Below are positions 8,394-16,772 of a stretch of DNA of 64,000 bases, piece after piece. The DNA is from Umezawaea sp049997955 (GTDB lineage: Bacteria; Actinomycetota; Actinomycetes; Mycobacteriales; Pseudonocardiaceae). A program made the translations under genes and the position numbers. The notes below the pieces were generated by a model that was not told the DNA's origin, searched no databases, and saw only the letters and a list, made by a program, of their open reading frames with translations. Location of the stretch: the NCBI GenBank assembly GCA_049997955.1, contig JAEBDY010000017.1:62001-126000 (forward strand), in the 5' to 3' direction. Each line of letters starts with the position of its first letter. The stretch's first letter is position 1.

Positions 8394-8893
8394 CCAGGGC
8401 CGTGCTGTCGATCGGCTCCAACCTCGGCGACCGCCTGGCGAACCTGCAACTGGCCGTCGACGGCTTCGCGGACGTCCTGGTGGCCGCCTCCCCGGTGTAC
8501 GAGACCGCCCCCTGGGGCGTGACCGACCAGGACGACTTCCTCAACGCCGTGCTCGTCGTGGACTCCCCGGACACCGACGAGTGGGGCTGGCTCCGCCGCG
8601 GCCAGGCGCTGGAACGGGCCGCTCACCGCGTCCGCGAGCAGCGCTGGGGGCCTCGCACACTCGACGTCGACGTCGTCGTGGTCGACGGCGTCCTTTCGAG
8701 TGATCCACAGTTGCTATTGCCCCATCCGGGCGCGCACGAACGTGCCACTGTGTTGATTCCCTGGCTTGATGTGTCACCCGATGCGGTATTGCCGGGATTC
8801 GGTCCCATCACCGAACTGGAGTACAGCGCCGAAGGCGTGCGCAAGCGCGACGACCTTTCGTTGGATATTCGTGAAACAAAAATTGGCGAATAA
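8390..8893 (+). CDS. folK: 6-hydroxymethyl-7,8-dihydropterin pyrophosphokinase
   Basis: FolK transfers pyrophosphate from ATP to the pterin before FolP acts. It begins with the family motif LSIGSNLGDR, and carries PVYETAPWG and the catalytic RWGPRTLDVDVV segment with its paired Asp residues. Length 167 residues. GTG 8390 overlaps the folB stop as GTGA. From about 8695 to the stop the codon use becomes clearly less GC-rich than the rest of the operon. This softening continues into the next gene, marking the edge of a likely inserted segment. Confidence 0.95.
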   Translation: MTRAVLSIGSNLGDRLANLQLAVDGFADVLVAASPVYETAPWGVTDQDDFLNAVLVVDSPDTDEWGWLRRGQALERAAHRVREQRWGPRTLDVDVVVVDGVLSSDPQLLLPHPGAHERATVLIPWLDVSPDAVLPGFGPITELEYSAEGVRKRDDLSLDIRETKIGE

Positions 8894-8919
8894 CGAAATT
8901 CATCCCTACAATTTCCACC

Positions 8920-9780
8920 ATGAGCACGTACAAGCCGAATGTGCGGGAAAGACTTGTGGCCCGCAGTCTTGCGGCCTGGCGCTGGGAAACGGGTCGCAGC
9001 GGCGCTGACGTCTGCAGGGCGGCGGGCTTCTCGCAGGCGAAGCTGAGCAAGATCGAGAACGCCCACCACCCGATCAAGCCCGCCGACGTGATGGCGCTCG
9101 GTTTGATCTACGACGTTCCCGAGAAGGAACGCACGCTCGTCTACGAAGCCGCCGAACGCGCCCTCGTCCCGGGGTGGTGGGAGGAGTTGCCGCCGGACGT
9201 CATCATGGACGCCGTACGCGACTACCTGGCCTTGGAGTCCGGGGCGGTCCTGCTGCGAACGTTCAGGACGGACCTGGTGCCCGCACTGCTGCAGAGTCGG
9301 CAATACGCACTCGGCCTGGCGAAGGCTTTTGTCCCCCCGCCAACCGAAGACGTCGCCTTCCGGCAGGTGGAAGCACGAATCAAGCGCCAGGAAAGACTCT
9401 TCTCGGATCAGAATCCGATGACCGTGCACGCCATCATCACCGAAGCGGTGCTCAGGCAGCCGGTGGGCGGACCGGTGGTCATGAAGGAACAGTTGGTTCA
9501 CTTGCTGAAGCTCGGTGAACTAGGCCATGTGGCCTTGCAGGTGCTCCCGTATTCGGCGGGGGCCTACCCCACTCAGGGGTATTGTCCGTTCAACATCTTG
9601 TCGTTCGCGGAAGAGCACTTCGACGATGTCGTCTACCTGGATCACCTGAACGGGGGTCGTTATGTGGAGGCTCCCAAAGGGCGCGAGCCCTATACGCTGA
9701 ACTTCGCCGCTCTTCAGGGGGTGGCCCTGAGCCACGCCGACTCAGCCGAGCTGATCGCGGAGGTGGCCAACGGCGTGTAG
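8920..9780 (+). CDS. Helix-turn-helix regulator with DUF5753 (Scr1/WhiJ type)
   Basis: An N-terminal Xre-type HTH (about residues 15-70, with SGADVCRAAGFSQAKLSKIEN as the recognition region) is followed by a DUF5753 domain to the C-terminus; 286 residues in total. Family knowledge: in Streptomyces these WhiJ/Scr1-like proteins pair with small DUF397 proteins and control development or antibiotic genes, sometimes behaving like toxin-antitoxin systems. A DUF397 gene follows 15 bp downstream. Its GC content and codon bias are lower than those of the flanking folate and DUF3180 genes, and the 27-bp spacer before it is AT-rich, consistent with transfer into the folate locus. Confidence 0.88.
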   Translation: MSTYKPNVRERLVARSLAAWRWETGRSGADVCRAAGFSQAKLSKIENAHHPIKPADVMALGLIYDVPEKERTLVYEAAERALVPGWWEELPPDVIMDAVRDYLALESGAVLLRTFRTDLVPALLQSRQYALGLAKAFVPPPTEDVAFRQVEARIKRQERLFSDQNPMTVHAIITEAVLRQPVGGPVVMKEQLVHLLKLGELGHVALQVLPYSAGAYPTQGYCPFNILSFAEEHFDDVVYLDHLNGGRYVEAPKGREPYTLNFAALQGVALSHADSAELIAEVANGV

Positions 9781-9795
9781 CGACGGGAGGCGCGG

Positions 9796-9981
9796 ATGTC
9801 CGAGATGGTGTGGCGCAAGTCGAGCTTCAGCGGTGGCGGTGGCGGCGAGTGCGTCGAGGTGGCCTTCCCCGCCGGTCGGATCGCCTTCCGCGACTCGAAG
9901 AACCCCTCCGGCCCGTTCCTGAGCTTCCCCAGGGCCGCCGAAATGCCAGGATGGACCCGTGAGGTTCACCAAGGCCCGTGA
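9796..9981 (+). CDS. DUF397 small protein, partner of the HTH regulator
   Basis: The 61-residue product has the DUF397 signature: a WRKSSFSGGGGGECVEVA start followed by IAFRDSKNPSGPFLSF. Such proteins are encoded beside Scr1/WhiJ-type regulators and are thought to antagonise them by direct contact. SD-like GGGAGGCG precedes the ATG. Its 3' end overlaps the DUF3180 gene by 23 bp in another frame, suggesting the pair was spliced tightly into an existing operon. Confidence 0.85.
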   Translation: MSEMVWRKSSFSGGGGGECVEVAFPAGRIAFRDSKNPSGPFLSFPRAAEMPGWTREVHQGP

Positions 9982-10411
9982 TCTGCTGGCGGCCGGGCTC
10001 ATCGCCGGGCTGCTCGCGCACCTACTACTCCGTCTCGCGTACAGCTCGTTCGCGGCGTTGCCGAAGCTCGCCGGACTGACCCTCCTCGTGATCGCCCTGG
10101 TCGACCTGGTCCTCGGCTACTCGCTGCGCGCCCGGATCCTCCGCAGGCCCGGCGCCAAGCCCGTGGAGCCGCTCACAGCGGCTCGCGCGGTGGCTCTGGC
10201 GAAAGCTTCCTCACTTTTGGGAGCGATCATGTTGGGCGGCTGGGCGGGGGTGCTCCTCTACGTCCTGCCGGTGCGCGAGGAGTTCGAAGCGGCGGCTAAC
10301 GACATGGTCAGCGCTATCGTGGGCATCGTGTGCGCGGCTCTGCTGATCGCTTCGGCGCTGTGGCTGGAGCACTGCTGCAAGACGCCGCGGTCTACCCACC
10401 TGGACAGTTAG
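9959..10411 (+). CDS. DUF3180 membrane protein
   Basis: A 150-residue protein with four predicted transmembrane helices (about residues 8-25, 33-52, 81-103, 117-137). DUF3180 proteins (Rv3605c type) normally follow folK directly in actinobacteria and precede a DUF6779 gene. Here DUF6779 follows as expected but an HTH/DUF397 pair intervenes before it. Function is unknown. The start GTG 9959 lies inside the DUF397 coding sequence. Confidence 0.8.
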   Translation: MRFTKARDLLAAGLIAGLLAHLLLRLAYSSFAALPKLAGLTLLVIALVDLVLGYSLRARILRRPGAKPVEPLTAARAVALAKASSLLGAIMLGGWAGVLLYVLPVREEFEAAANDMVSAIVGIVCAALLIASALWLEHCCKTPRSTHLDS

Positions 10412-10461
10412 ATGCGACAAGATTGGTCTCAGTCGCATAACTCCCAGGTACCGTATGGCGC

Positions 10462-11811
10462 ATGACCGGCCGAGGCGCGTCGCCGAGCGACGAGCAACAA
10501 GATCGCGGGCGTGGCACCGGGCGACTGCTTCTGGTAGCGGCGATGGCGCTCGCGCTCGTGGCGGCGGCCCTGCTGGTGCTCAGCGACAACGCGCGCTGGC
10601 TGCGGCTGGCGGTGGTCTCCGCGCTGTGGGCGGCTCTTGTCGGTGCTTTCCTGGCCGCGCGGTACCGGCGGCAGGTCGCGGACCGCGAGGACGAGGTCGC
10701 GGACCTCCAGTCGGTGTACGAGTTGGAGCTGGAGCGCGAGGTCGCCGCTCGCCGCGAGTACGAGCTGGAGATCGAGGCCGAGTCGCGCAAGCGCGTCCAG
10801 GAGGAGTCCCGGGACGACCTGGACGCGTTGCGGGACGAACTCCGCGCGCTCAGGGAGAACCTCCAGGCGCTGCTGGGTGGTGAGGTGCTGGTCGAGCGGG
10901 TCGCGTTGCGCGCGGAGTCCACGCGGATGCGGTCGCTGTCGGACCAGTCGAGACTCATGGCGATCGGCGATCGCCAGATCATCAGCACCGAGAGCAACGA
11001 GCGCGTGCGCGGCATCACGGCCGGGCCGAGCAAGCCGTCCGTCAAGAAGGTCGTGCCAGAGGCCGCGGTCGAGCGCACGGAACTGATCGAGCGGGTCGTG
11101 TCGGAGCAGCGCAAGCCCGCACGGCAGGAGCCGGTCCGCCCGGCCTCCAGCTACACCGAGCCCGTGCGCCGCGAGCCGACCCGCCAGCCGCAGCGCCAGC
11201 AGCCGCCGATCGTGGTGCGCCGCGACCCGCCGAAGCCGCCGAAACCGGAACGCGCGCCCGCGCCGCCGCCGGTCCGCCGCGACCAGCCGACCGTGCGCGC
11301 CAGCGCCACCCCGTCCGACATGTTCGACTCGATGGAGATGCGCCTGGACCAGCCGGTCCAGGAGACGCGCAGGCCCGAGCCGCCGCAGATGCCCGTGGCG
11401 CAGACGCCCGCGCCGTCGAAGCCGAAGCAGCCCGTCCGCGGCACGCGCCCCCCGGTGGAGCGCACCGGGATGTTCGACCGCGAGGCCTCCGAACCGCAGC
11501 GCCCCGCGCCCGTCGCGGAGCCGAAGTCGGGTGGCCGCAGGCGTGCCGACGAGCGTCCCACGCCCAAGTGGGAAGGCACCGGCGTGTACTCGACCGGTCG
11601 CGGCGAGCCGGTGAAGGAACGTCCCCCGTGGGACGGCGTCGGCGCGTACGGCACGGGGCGTGGCGAGCCGGTGAAGCCCGGTCGCCGCAGCGCACCCGAC
11701 CCGGACGACCCCGCGGGCGCGCACGCCGACGGCAAGTCCGTCAGCGAACTCCTCGCCTCACTGGGAAATTCCGATTCGCCCCGCCGCCGCAGGCGTCGCG
11801 AAGAGGACTGA
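10462..11811 (+). CDS. DUF6779-type membrane protein with coiled coil and Pro-rich tail
   Basis: This 449-residue protein has two adjacent transmembrane helices (about residues 21-41 and 48-66), a charged coiled-coil stretch (about 70-145), then a long Pro/Arg-rich, probably disordered tail. Near the C-terminus a unit of the form WEGTGVYSTGRGEPVK occurs twice in tandem, the second as WDGVGAYGTGRGEPVK. It corresponds by position to Rv3604c. Its role is unknown; the architecture suggests a membrane scaffold for cell-envelope or division proteins, but that is inference. Confidence 0.75.
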   Translation: MTGRGASPSDEQQDRGRGTGRLLLVAAMALALVAAALLVLSDNARWLRLAVVSALWAALVGAFLAARYRRQVADREDEVADLQSVYELELEREVAARREYELEIEAESRKRVQEESRDDLDALRDELRALRENLQALLGGEVLVERVALRAESTRMRSLSDQSRLMAIGDRQIISTESNERVRGITAGPSKPSVKKVVPEAAVERTELIERVVSEQRKPARQEPVRPASSYTEPVRREPTRQPQRQQPPIVVRRDPPKPPKPERAPAPPPVRRDQPTVRASATPSDMFDSMEMRLDQPVQETRRPEPPQMPVAQTPAPSKPKQPVRGTRPPVERTGMFDREASEPQRPAPVAEPKSGGRRRADERPTPKWEGTGVYSTGRGEPVKERPPWDGVGAYGTGRGEPVKPGRRSAPDPDDPAGAHADGKSVSELLASLGNSDSPRRRRRREED

Positions 11812-11814
11812 GTC

Positions 11815-12945
11815 CTACTTGTCGATGTCGCCGACCACGACCGCGAACGACCCCAACACCGCGGCGAGGTCGGCGACCCGCGTGCCCGGCAGGAGTGCCG
11901 ACAGCGCCTGGACGTTGTTGAACGACGGGGTGCGCAGCTTCAACCGCCACGGGGTCTTCTCGCCGCGGGAAGCCAGGTGCACGCCGGAGGTGCCCAGCGG
12001 CGCCTCGACCCACGTGTAGACGGAGCCCTCCGGTGCTTTGACGGCCTTGGGCAGCCGCACGTTCACCGGTCCGCTCGGCAGGCGTTCCAGGCACCGCGTG
12101 GCCAGGTCGATCGACAGGCGGGCCTCGTCCACCAGGCAGCGGACCCGCGCCAGCGCGTCGCCCTCCTGCCGCACCACCGGTCGCACGTCCAGCTCGCGGT
12201 ACGCGGGCAGCGGGTCGTCGCGGCGCAGGTCGAGGTCGACACCGGACGCCCGCCCGATCGGTCCGGTCACCCCCAGCGCGAGCGCGGATTCCCTTGGCAG
12301 GACCCCGATTCCGGCGAGCCGGTCGGTCACCGCGTGCGCCCCGATCACCTCCATGTCCACAGTGGACAGTGCGGTGGCGACCCGGTCGGTCCAGCCGGCG
12401 GGCACGTCCTCACGCAGGCCGCCGATCCGGTTGGCCATGAAGTGGATGCGCCCGCCGGACGCCTCCTCCATGACCGCCTGCACGGCTTCCCGCCCGAGCA
12501 GCGCCGCCGTGGTCCCCGCGGTGGTCTCCGCGCCGGACCTGGTCAGCGGCGTCAGGAACACCAGGTGCGCCATCAGCCGGTTCAGCTCGCACAGCAGGGT
12601 CCTCAGCCACTGCGCGCGCACCGGCACGTCCATGCCGGTCATGCGCTCCACGGCCAGCGCGACCGCGAGTTCGTTGCAGAACGCCGCCAGCCAGTCGTGC
12701 CGGTTGGCCAGCGTCAGCACCTGCCGGTAGTCCCGGACCTCGAACAGCTTCTCCGCGCCCCGGTGCAGGTGGCCGACGAGCGGTTCGGCCTCCACGATCA
12801 CCGGGTCGTCGGCGGACCCCCGGACGGTCAGCCGCAGCCGGTACGCGCCGTGCGCCGACGGGTGCAGGGGGCCGAGGTCGACCACGCGGTCCACGCCGAG
12901 GTGGCGCGCCCCGGCTCCGACGCCGACGGTGAGGTGTTCGGACAC
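11815..12945 (-). CDS. Orphan NADH-quinone oxidoreductase subunit D-like protein
   Basis: Clear homology to the complex I 49-kDa/NuoD subunit: GPLHPSAHGAYRL at the N-terminus (quinone-site His region), GHLHRGAEKLFE, RAQWLRTLLCELNRL, and a C-terminal ADLAAVLGSFAVVVGDIDK corresponding to the usual GSIDIVLGEVDR-type end. At 376 residues it is shorter than standard NuoD (about 430). No other complex I genes are nearby. I chose GTG 12945, since upstream codons add nonhomologous residues. A MidA/NDUFAF7-type methyltransferase, the enzyme family that methylates the mitochondrial orthologue, lies 1.5 kb away. It could serve a hydrogenase-like or accessory complex; the true partner is unknown. Confidence 0.85.
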   Translation of the reverse strand: MSEHLTVGVGAGARHLGVDRVVDLGPLHPSAHGAYRLRLTVRGSADDPVIVEAEPLVGHLHRGAEKLFEVRDYRQVLTLANRHDWLAAFCNELAVALAVERMTGMDVPVRAQWLRTLLCELNRLMAHLVFLTPLTRSGAETTAGTTAALLGREAVQAVMEEASGGRIHFMANRIGGLREDVPAGWTDRVATALSTVDMEVIGAHAVTDRLAGIGVLPRESALALGVTGPIGRASGVDLDLRRDDPLPAYRELDVRPVVRQEGDALARVRCLVDEARLSIDLATRCLERLPSGPVNVRLPKAVKAPEGSVYTWVEAPLGTSGVHLASRGEKTPWRLKLRTPSFNNVQALSALLPGTRVADLAAVLGSFAVVVGDIDK

Positions 12946-12962
12946 CGCGTCATGCTCGCACG

Positions 12963-13403
12963 TCAGTCCCGCGTGATCGCGAACAGGAAGCACCCGTGCG
13001 ACAGGCTGCGCACCTGGACCTCCGCGACCCGCTCGTCGGCGAGCAGGTTCCCGACGGCGGTGTCCAGCTCGTCGGGTGACGCCAGTTCGCCGGCGTGGAT
13101 GCGGCCCGCCGCGTCGTAGGCCCGCAGCACCCGCGGCGCCTGGCGCAGCGCGTCCGGCAGGACGTCGGTCCGCTCGGGGCCGCCGCAGGCCTCGGCGTGC
13201 ACGAACACCGGGCCCGTCTCCTCGTACGGTCCGCGCCCCGCCGTGGGGGAGTAGCGGAACAGCACGACCGGTTCGTCGTCGCCCGCCCGCGTGAGGCAGC
13301 AGCGCAACGGCGACCCGGCGGCCTCGGCCCGGTGCTCGTGGTGCTCGTCGGTGGTCTTGCGGGCGTGGTCGACGACGTCGGCGGGAATCGCGTGGATCCT
13401 CAT
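12963..13403 (-). CDS. DUF1203 domain protein
   Basis: A 146-residue soluble protein matching the DUF1203 pattern: RCCLTRA near residue 30, VVLFRYSPTAGRGPYEETGPVFVH in the middle, and a late QVRSLSHGCFLFAI segment. No enzymatic role is established for the family. The ATG at 13403 starts the conserved region. It lies 17 bp upstream of the NuoD-like gene on the same strand, so the two may be co-transcribed. Confidence 0.8.
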   Translation of the reverse strand: MRIHAIPADVVDHARKTTDEHHEHRAEAAGSPLRCCLTRAGDDEPVVLFRYSPTAGRGPYEETGPVFVHAEACGGPERTDVLPDALRQAPRVLRAYDAAGRIHAGELASPDELDTAVGNLLADERVAEVQVRSLSHGCFLFAITRD

Positions 13404-13459
13404 GCGACCCAGCGTCGTGGCCCGTCCGCCGCGGTGCCGGCGGGTATCCGACACCAGGT

Positions 13460-13813
13460 TCAGGCGGTCGCGATCCGCAGCGCCAGCGCGACCGCCGTGA
13501 GGATCGCGAGAACGGCGGAGGGGGCGGTCATCGCGAGCTGGTCCTTGAAGCGGACGTGGGTGATCACGGCTCCGATCATCATCAGCGTCAGCCCGACGGC
13601 CGCCGCGATGCCGAGCGGGGCCCACCAGAGCCCGATGACCAGGCCCGCCGCGCCCGCGATCTCCAGCAGGCCGATGACCTGGTACTGGCCCTTGGCGAAG
13701 CCGTGCGACTCGGCGGCCTCGACCATCGCCTTGGCGCCGGCGGCCTTCGAGGCGCCCGCCCCCAGGAAGACCACGGCGAGCAGTGCGCTGAGAACAAGCG
13801 TTGCAATAAACAT
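13460..13813 (-). CDS. DoxX family membrane protein
   Basis: A 117-residue protein with four transmembrane helices typical of the small DoxX-like family. Conserved features are FLGAGASKAAG near residue 17 and EIAGAAGLVIGLWWAPLG in the second helix. DoxX-type proteins are linked to redox or thiol stress in actinobacteria, though their chemistry is poorly defined. It is divergently transcribed from a MarR regulator 62 bp away, with a short inverted repeat between them, a standard local-repressor arrangement. Confidence 0.85.
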   Translation of the reverse strand: MFIATLVLSALLAVVFLGAGASKAAGAKAMVEAAESHGFAKGQYQVIGLLEIAGAAGLVIGLWWAPLGIAAAVGLTLMMIGAVITHVRFKDQLAMTAPSAVLAILTAVALALRIATA

Positions 13814-13832
13814 AGGATTGACACTATCAGAT

Positions 13833-13850
13833 CATTGAACACCCTCAATG
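13833..13850. promoter_or_regulatory. Candidate MarR operator between doxX-like and marR genes
   Basis: CATTGA and TCAATG are perfect inverted arms separated by 6 nt, centred in the 62-bp divergent spacer. The size and location match sites used by autoregulating MarR proteins. Confidence 0.5.
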
Positions 13851-13875
13851 GTTTGGTTGTCTGTACAGTTGTGAC

Positions 13876-14319
13876 GTGGACGAGGAACGGGTCGGACTGC
13901 TGCTGATGCACCTGGGCAGGGAGGTCGACGCCCGCCTGCGCAAGCGGCTGGGTGCCTTCGGCCTCACCCCCCGGCACGGCTTCACGCTCTCCCACCTGTG
14001 CGAGAACGGCCCGACGAGCCAGCAGGACCTGATCGACGTGCTCGAAGTCGACCCGAGCGTGCTCGTCGCGATCCTCAACGACCTGGAGAAGGCGGGCCTC
14101 GCCGAGCGCAAGCGCGACCCCGAGGACCGCCGCAGGCACATCGTCGAGATGTCGGAGCTGGGCCGCACCACGCTCACCGCGATGAACGGCGCGATGGACG
14201 CGATCGAACGCGACCTGGTGGCGGACCTGTCCCCGTCGGACTCCGAGCAGCTCCGCGAGCTCCTGCTGAAGGTCCGCCCGCAGGCGGGCAGCGCCGCTCC
14301 CTGCTCGGCGGACGACTAG
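13876..14319 (+). CDS. MarR family transcriptional regulator
   Basis: The 147-residue product has a winged HTH with GPTSQQDLIDVLEVDPSVLVAIL as the recognition region and a wing KRDPEDRRRHIV (about residues 75-87), the MarR signature. It probably represses the divergent DoxX gene and itself. The GTG start at 13876 fits the family N-terminus. Nothing in the sequence identifies the ligand, though DoxX/MarR pairs often answer to oxidants or phenolic compounds. Confidence 0.9.
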   Translation: MDEERVGLLLMHLGREVDARLRKRLGAFGLTPRHGFTLSHLCENGPTSQQDLIDVLEVDPSVLVAILNDLEKAGLAERKRDPEDRRRHIVEMSELGRTTLTAMNGAMDAIERDLVADLSPSDSEQLRELLLKVRPQAGSAAPCSADD

Positions 14320-14421
14320 GACGCCGACCCCCGTCGGGTTTCGCGCCGCTCAGGCCGGTTCGTTGTGGAGCAGGGGTCCACCTGGGACGCGTGAAACCCG
14401 GCGAAGATCGTGGTCACCGCG

Positions 14422-15402
14422 TCAGGGCCGCCACGCGGGCAGCGGCGGCAGCAGCCAGGACGTGCGCACACCCCCGGTGGCGTGCAGCAGCCACCCGAAG
14501 TCGCCCAGCCCGCCCACGGCTCGCAGTTCCGCGACCCGTCCGGCCCGCGCCGTCGCCTCCAGCCACGCCAGCGGGTCCCCGCCGGGCACGACCTCCGGCA
14601 GCAGCGCCCCCAGCGCGTCCCGCTGCGACACCAGCACCCGGTCGCCACCGGCGGCCTCCGCGCACGCGTCCAGCGCCACGTGCGCCGTCACGTCGCAGCT
14701 GCCGTCCAGCACCGGCTCCACCCGCCGCCCCCCGCGGTAGCCGGCGAGGGTCCCCTCGCGGTACCGCCCGGCGACCCGGTCCGCCCGCAGGTGCCCGTAG
14801 TCCACCGCCAGCGCGGCACCCCGCACCCGGCCCACGGCGTCCGCCCAGGCCGCGTCCCGCGGCGCCCCCACCTCCGCCCGCTCCCCGGCCGCCACGGGCC
14901 ACCAGGCGCGCAGCCAGGGGTCGTCGGAAGGGCCTTCCACGACCGGGCACGGCACCGCGTCGAGCCACTCGTGCCCGACCAGCAGCCCGGTCACGGCCGG
15001 TGGTGGCTCCCGCGACCACGCGACCCCCGGCACCGACCGCGCGGGCCCGAGGTCCACGGCGGTCACCCGCAGCCGTCGCGCCAGGTCGCCGGTCGCCAGC
15101 GCCCGCACCGCCCCGGCCAGTTCCCCGCCGCCCGCGCCCATGTCCACGAAGTCCAGGCGGGCCGGTTCCCCGAGGGCCACGTCGACCCGTGCGAGCAGGG
15201 TCAGCACGGCCTCGGCCAACTCGGGTCCGACCAGCGGTGACGTGCGGAAGTGCCGCGCGGGCAACTCCCCGCGGGCGAAGAAGCCGCCGGGTCCGTACAG
15301 CGCGTTCCACCACCGCGTTTCCACCCGCCGAACGCCTCCGTCCACCCCTGTCGAACCCCCGAGCGCGCGCACCGCGTCGCCGATCCGCGATTCCCCGTCC
15401 AC
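14422..15402 (-). CDS. SAM-dependent methyltransferase, MidA/NDUFAF7 family
   Basis: The 326-residue product fits the DUF185 (MidA/NDUFAF7) family: WWNALYGPGGFFARG near the N-terminus, FVDMGAGGGELAGAVRAL as the SAM-binding glycine motif, GHEWLDAVPCPVV as the family-specific loop, and ALAVDYGHLR later. Family knowledge: NDUFAF7 dimethylates an arginine in the 49-kDa complex I subunit. An orphan NuoD-like protein is encoded three genes away on the same strand, making it a candidate substrate. The start is 31 bp from the divergent PrsW gene. About 100 bp between its stop and the MarR stop holds no evident feature. Confidence 0.85.
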   Translation of the reverse strand: MDGESRIGDAVRALGGSTGVDGGVRRVETRWWNALYGPGGFFARGELPARHFRTSPLVGPELAEAVLTLLARVDVALGEPARLDFVDMGAGGGELAGAVRALATGDLARRLRVTAVDLGPARSVPGVAWSREPPPAVTGLLVGHEWLDAVPCPVVEGPSDDPWLRAWWPVAAGERAEVGAPRDAAWADAVGRVRGAALAVDYGHLRADRVAGRYREGTLAGYRGGRRVEPVLDGSCDVTAHVALDACAEAAGGDRVLVSQRDALGALLPEVVPGGDPLAWLEATARAGRVAELRAVGGLGDFGWLLHATGGVRTSWLLPPLPAWRP

Positions 15403-15433
15403 CGCTGTCGGTACCTGGCCCTACAGTTTCCCC

Positions 15434-16627
15434 GTGACCGACGCCGACGCACCGCCGACGCCGCCTCCCGCCCGCAAGCGCATCGAACAACGCCGCTGGA
15501 CCGTGCTGCTGCCGGTCGTGGGCCTCATCGCGCTGGCCTGTTCCGGCCTGGTCCTGTTCGCGCTGGGCACCAGCACGACCGGTCTGCTGCCGATCCTGGT
15601 CGGCGTCCTGGCCGCGCTGGTGCCGGTCGGGCCGGTGATCATGGCGTACCTGTGGGTCGACCGGTGGGAGCCCGAGCCCGCGAAGATCCTGCTGCTGGCG
15701 TTCGCGTGGGGAGCGCTGGGCGCGACCATCTGCTCGCTGGCGTTCAACTCGCGGGCGCACGAGATCGGCGACCTGATCCAGCAGGGGTTCGGGGCGGACT
15801 TCGCGGCCGTCATCGGCGCGCCGGTGGCGGAGGAGGCCGCGAAGGCGGCGTTCCTGGTGGTGCTGTTCCTGAGGCGCCGCAACGAGTTCGACGGCGTGGT
15901 GGACGGCATCGTGTACGCGGGCGTCATCGCGGCGGGCTTCGCGTTCACCGAGAACATCTGGTACTTCGCCAGGGTCTTCAACGAGGGCGGGTTCGGCACC
16001 GCGAGCAGCGGCATCATCGGGCTGTTCATCCTGCGCGGGGTGCTGGCGCCGTTCGCGCACCCCCTGTTCACGTCGCTGACCGGCATCGGGATCGGCATCG
16101 CCGCGCTCAGCGGCAGCAAGCCGGTGCGGATCATCGCGCCGATCGTCGGCTACCTGTTCGCGGCCGGTCTGCACTCGCTGTGGAACTTCTCCACGACCGT
16201 CGGCGACGGCACGACGTTCATCAACCTGTACTTCCTGATCATGGTGCCGATCTTCGCGGGCATGGTCGTGCTGGTGGTGTGGCAGCGGCGCAGGGAGCAG
16301 CGGATCGTGGCCGGTCAGCTGCCGGAGATGGCCACGAACCGGTGGATCGCGGCCAGCGAGGTGGCGCTGCTGGCGAGCCTGCCCGGTCGGCGGAACTGGC
16401 GGCGCGCGGTCCGGCGGAAGGTCGGCGAGGAAGCGTCCCGCGCGGTCGCCGGCTACCAGCACGCGGTCACCGAACTGGCGTTCCTGCGGCACCGCATGGC
16501 GCTGGGCACGGCGGGCCACGACGCCGACCACCGCCACCAGGTGCTGCTGTCGACGCTGCTCAACGCCCGGCAGGCGGCGGTCGCGGCGCCGGGCGCGATG
16601 AAGGCGGCGGGGCGGCGGCAGGGGTGA
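15434..16627 (+). CDS. PrsW family intramembrane protease
   Basis: A 397-residue multi-pass protein (about eight helices in residues 20-285) with the PrsW/CPBP-superfamily motifs APVAEEAAKA (the Glu-Glu pair), GIVYAGVIAAGFAFTEN and a downstream AHPLFTS histidine segment, which together form the proposed metal site. In Bacillus, PrsW cleaves an anti-sigma factor; the substrate here is unknown. The C-terminal 110 residues are cytosolic, basic and helical. GTG 15434 places the first helix correctly. The gene is divergent from the MidA-type methyltransferase. Confidence 0.88.
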   Translation: MTDADAPPTPPPARKRIEQRRWTVLLPVVGLIALACSGLVLFALGTSTTGLLPILVGVLAALVPVGPVIMAYLWVDRWEPEPAKILLLAFAWGALGATICSLAFNSRAHEIGDLIQQGFGADFAAVIGAPVAEEAAKAAFLVVLFLRRRNEFDGVVDGIVYAGVIAAGFAFTENIWYFARVFNEGGFGTASSGIIGLFILRGVLAPFAHPLFTSLTGIGIGIAALSGSKPVRIIAPIVGYLFAAGLHSLWNFSTTVGDGTTFINLYFLIMVPIFAGMVVLVVWQRRREQRIVAGQLPEMATNRWIAASEVALLASLPGRRNWRRAVRRKVGEEASRAVAGYQHAVTELAFLRHRMALGTAGHDADHRHQVLLSTLLNARQAAVAAPGAMKAAGRRQG

Positions 16628-16736
16628 AAGTGGTCACCTGGACCGCGCAATCCCGTTCGTCCCCGATTACGCTCGCGGCCGTCGTCCGGTACCCGCGGAA
16701 AAGTCGGGACTGGAACGTCAGGAGGAGCCAGTCGCA

Positions 16737-16772
16737 ATGAACGCGACCACCCGAGCGGACACGTCGCCGTGA
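16737..16772 (+). CDS. Candidate 11-residue leader peptide upstream of the pantothenate operon
   Basis: ATG 16737 follows an excellent ribosome site (AGGAGGAG, ending about 10 nt upstream) and opens a frame reading MNATTRADTSP. Its TGA overlaps the GTG of the next gene as GTGA, so the first enzyme of the operon would be translated by coupling to the peptide. The downstream GTG has no ribosome site of its own apart from this. The peptide has no runs of a single amino acid, so classical attenuation is not obvious. Confidence 0.45.
   Translation: MNATTRADTSP

Noticed and set aside
8920..9981. Calling the HTH/DUF397 pair a toxin-antitoxin system
   Set aside because: Pairs of this type have been described in such terms, but nothing in the sequence shows toxicity, so it is listed as a regulator pair.
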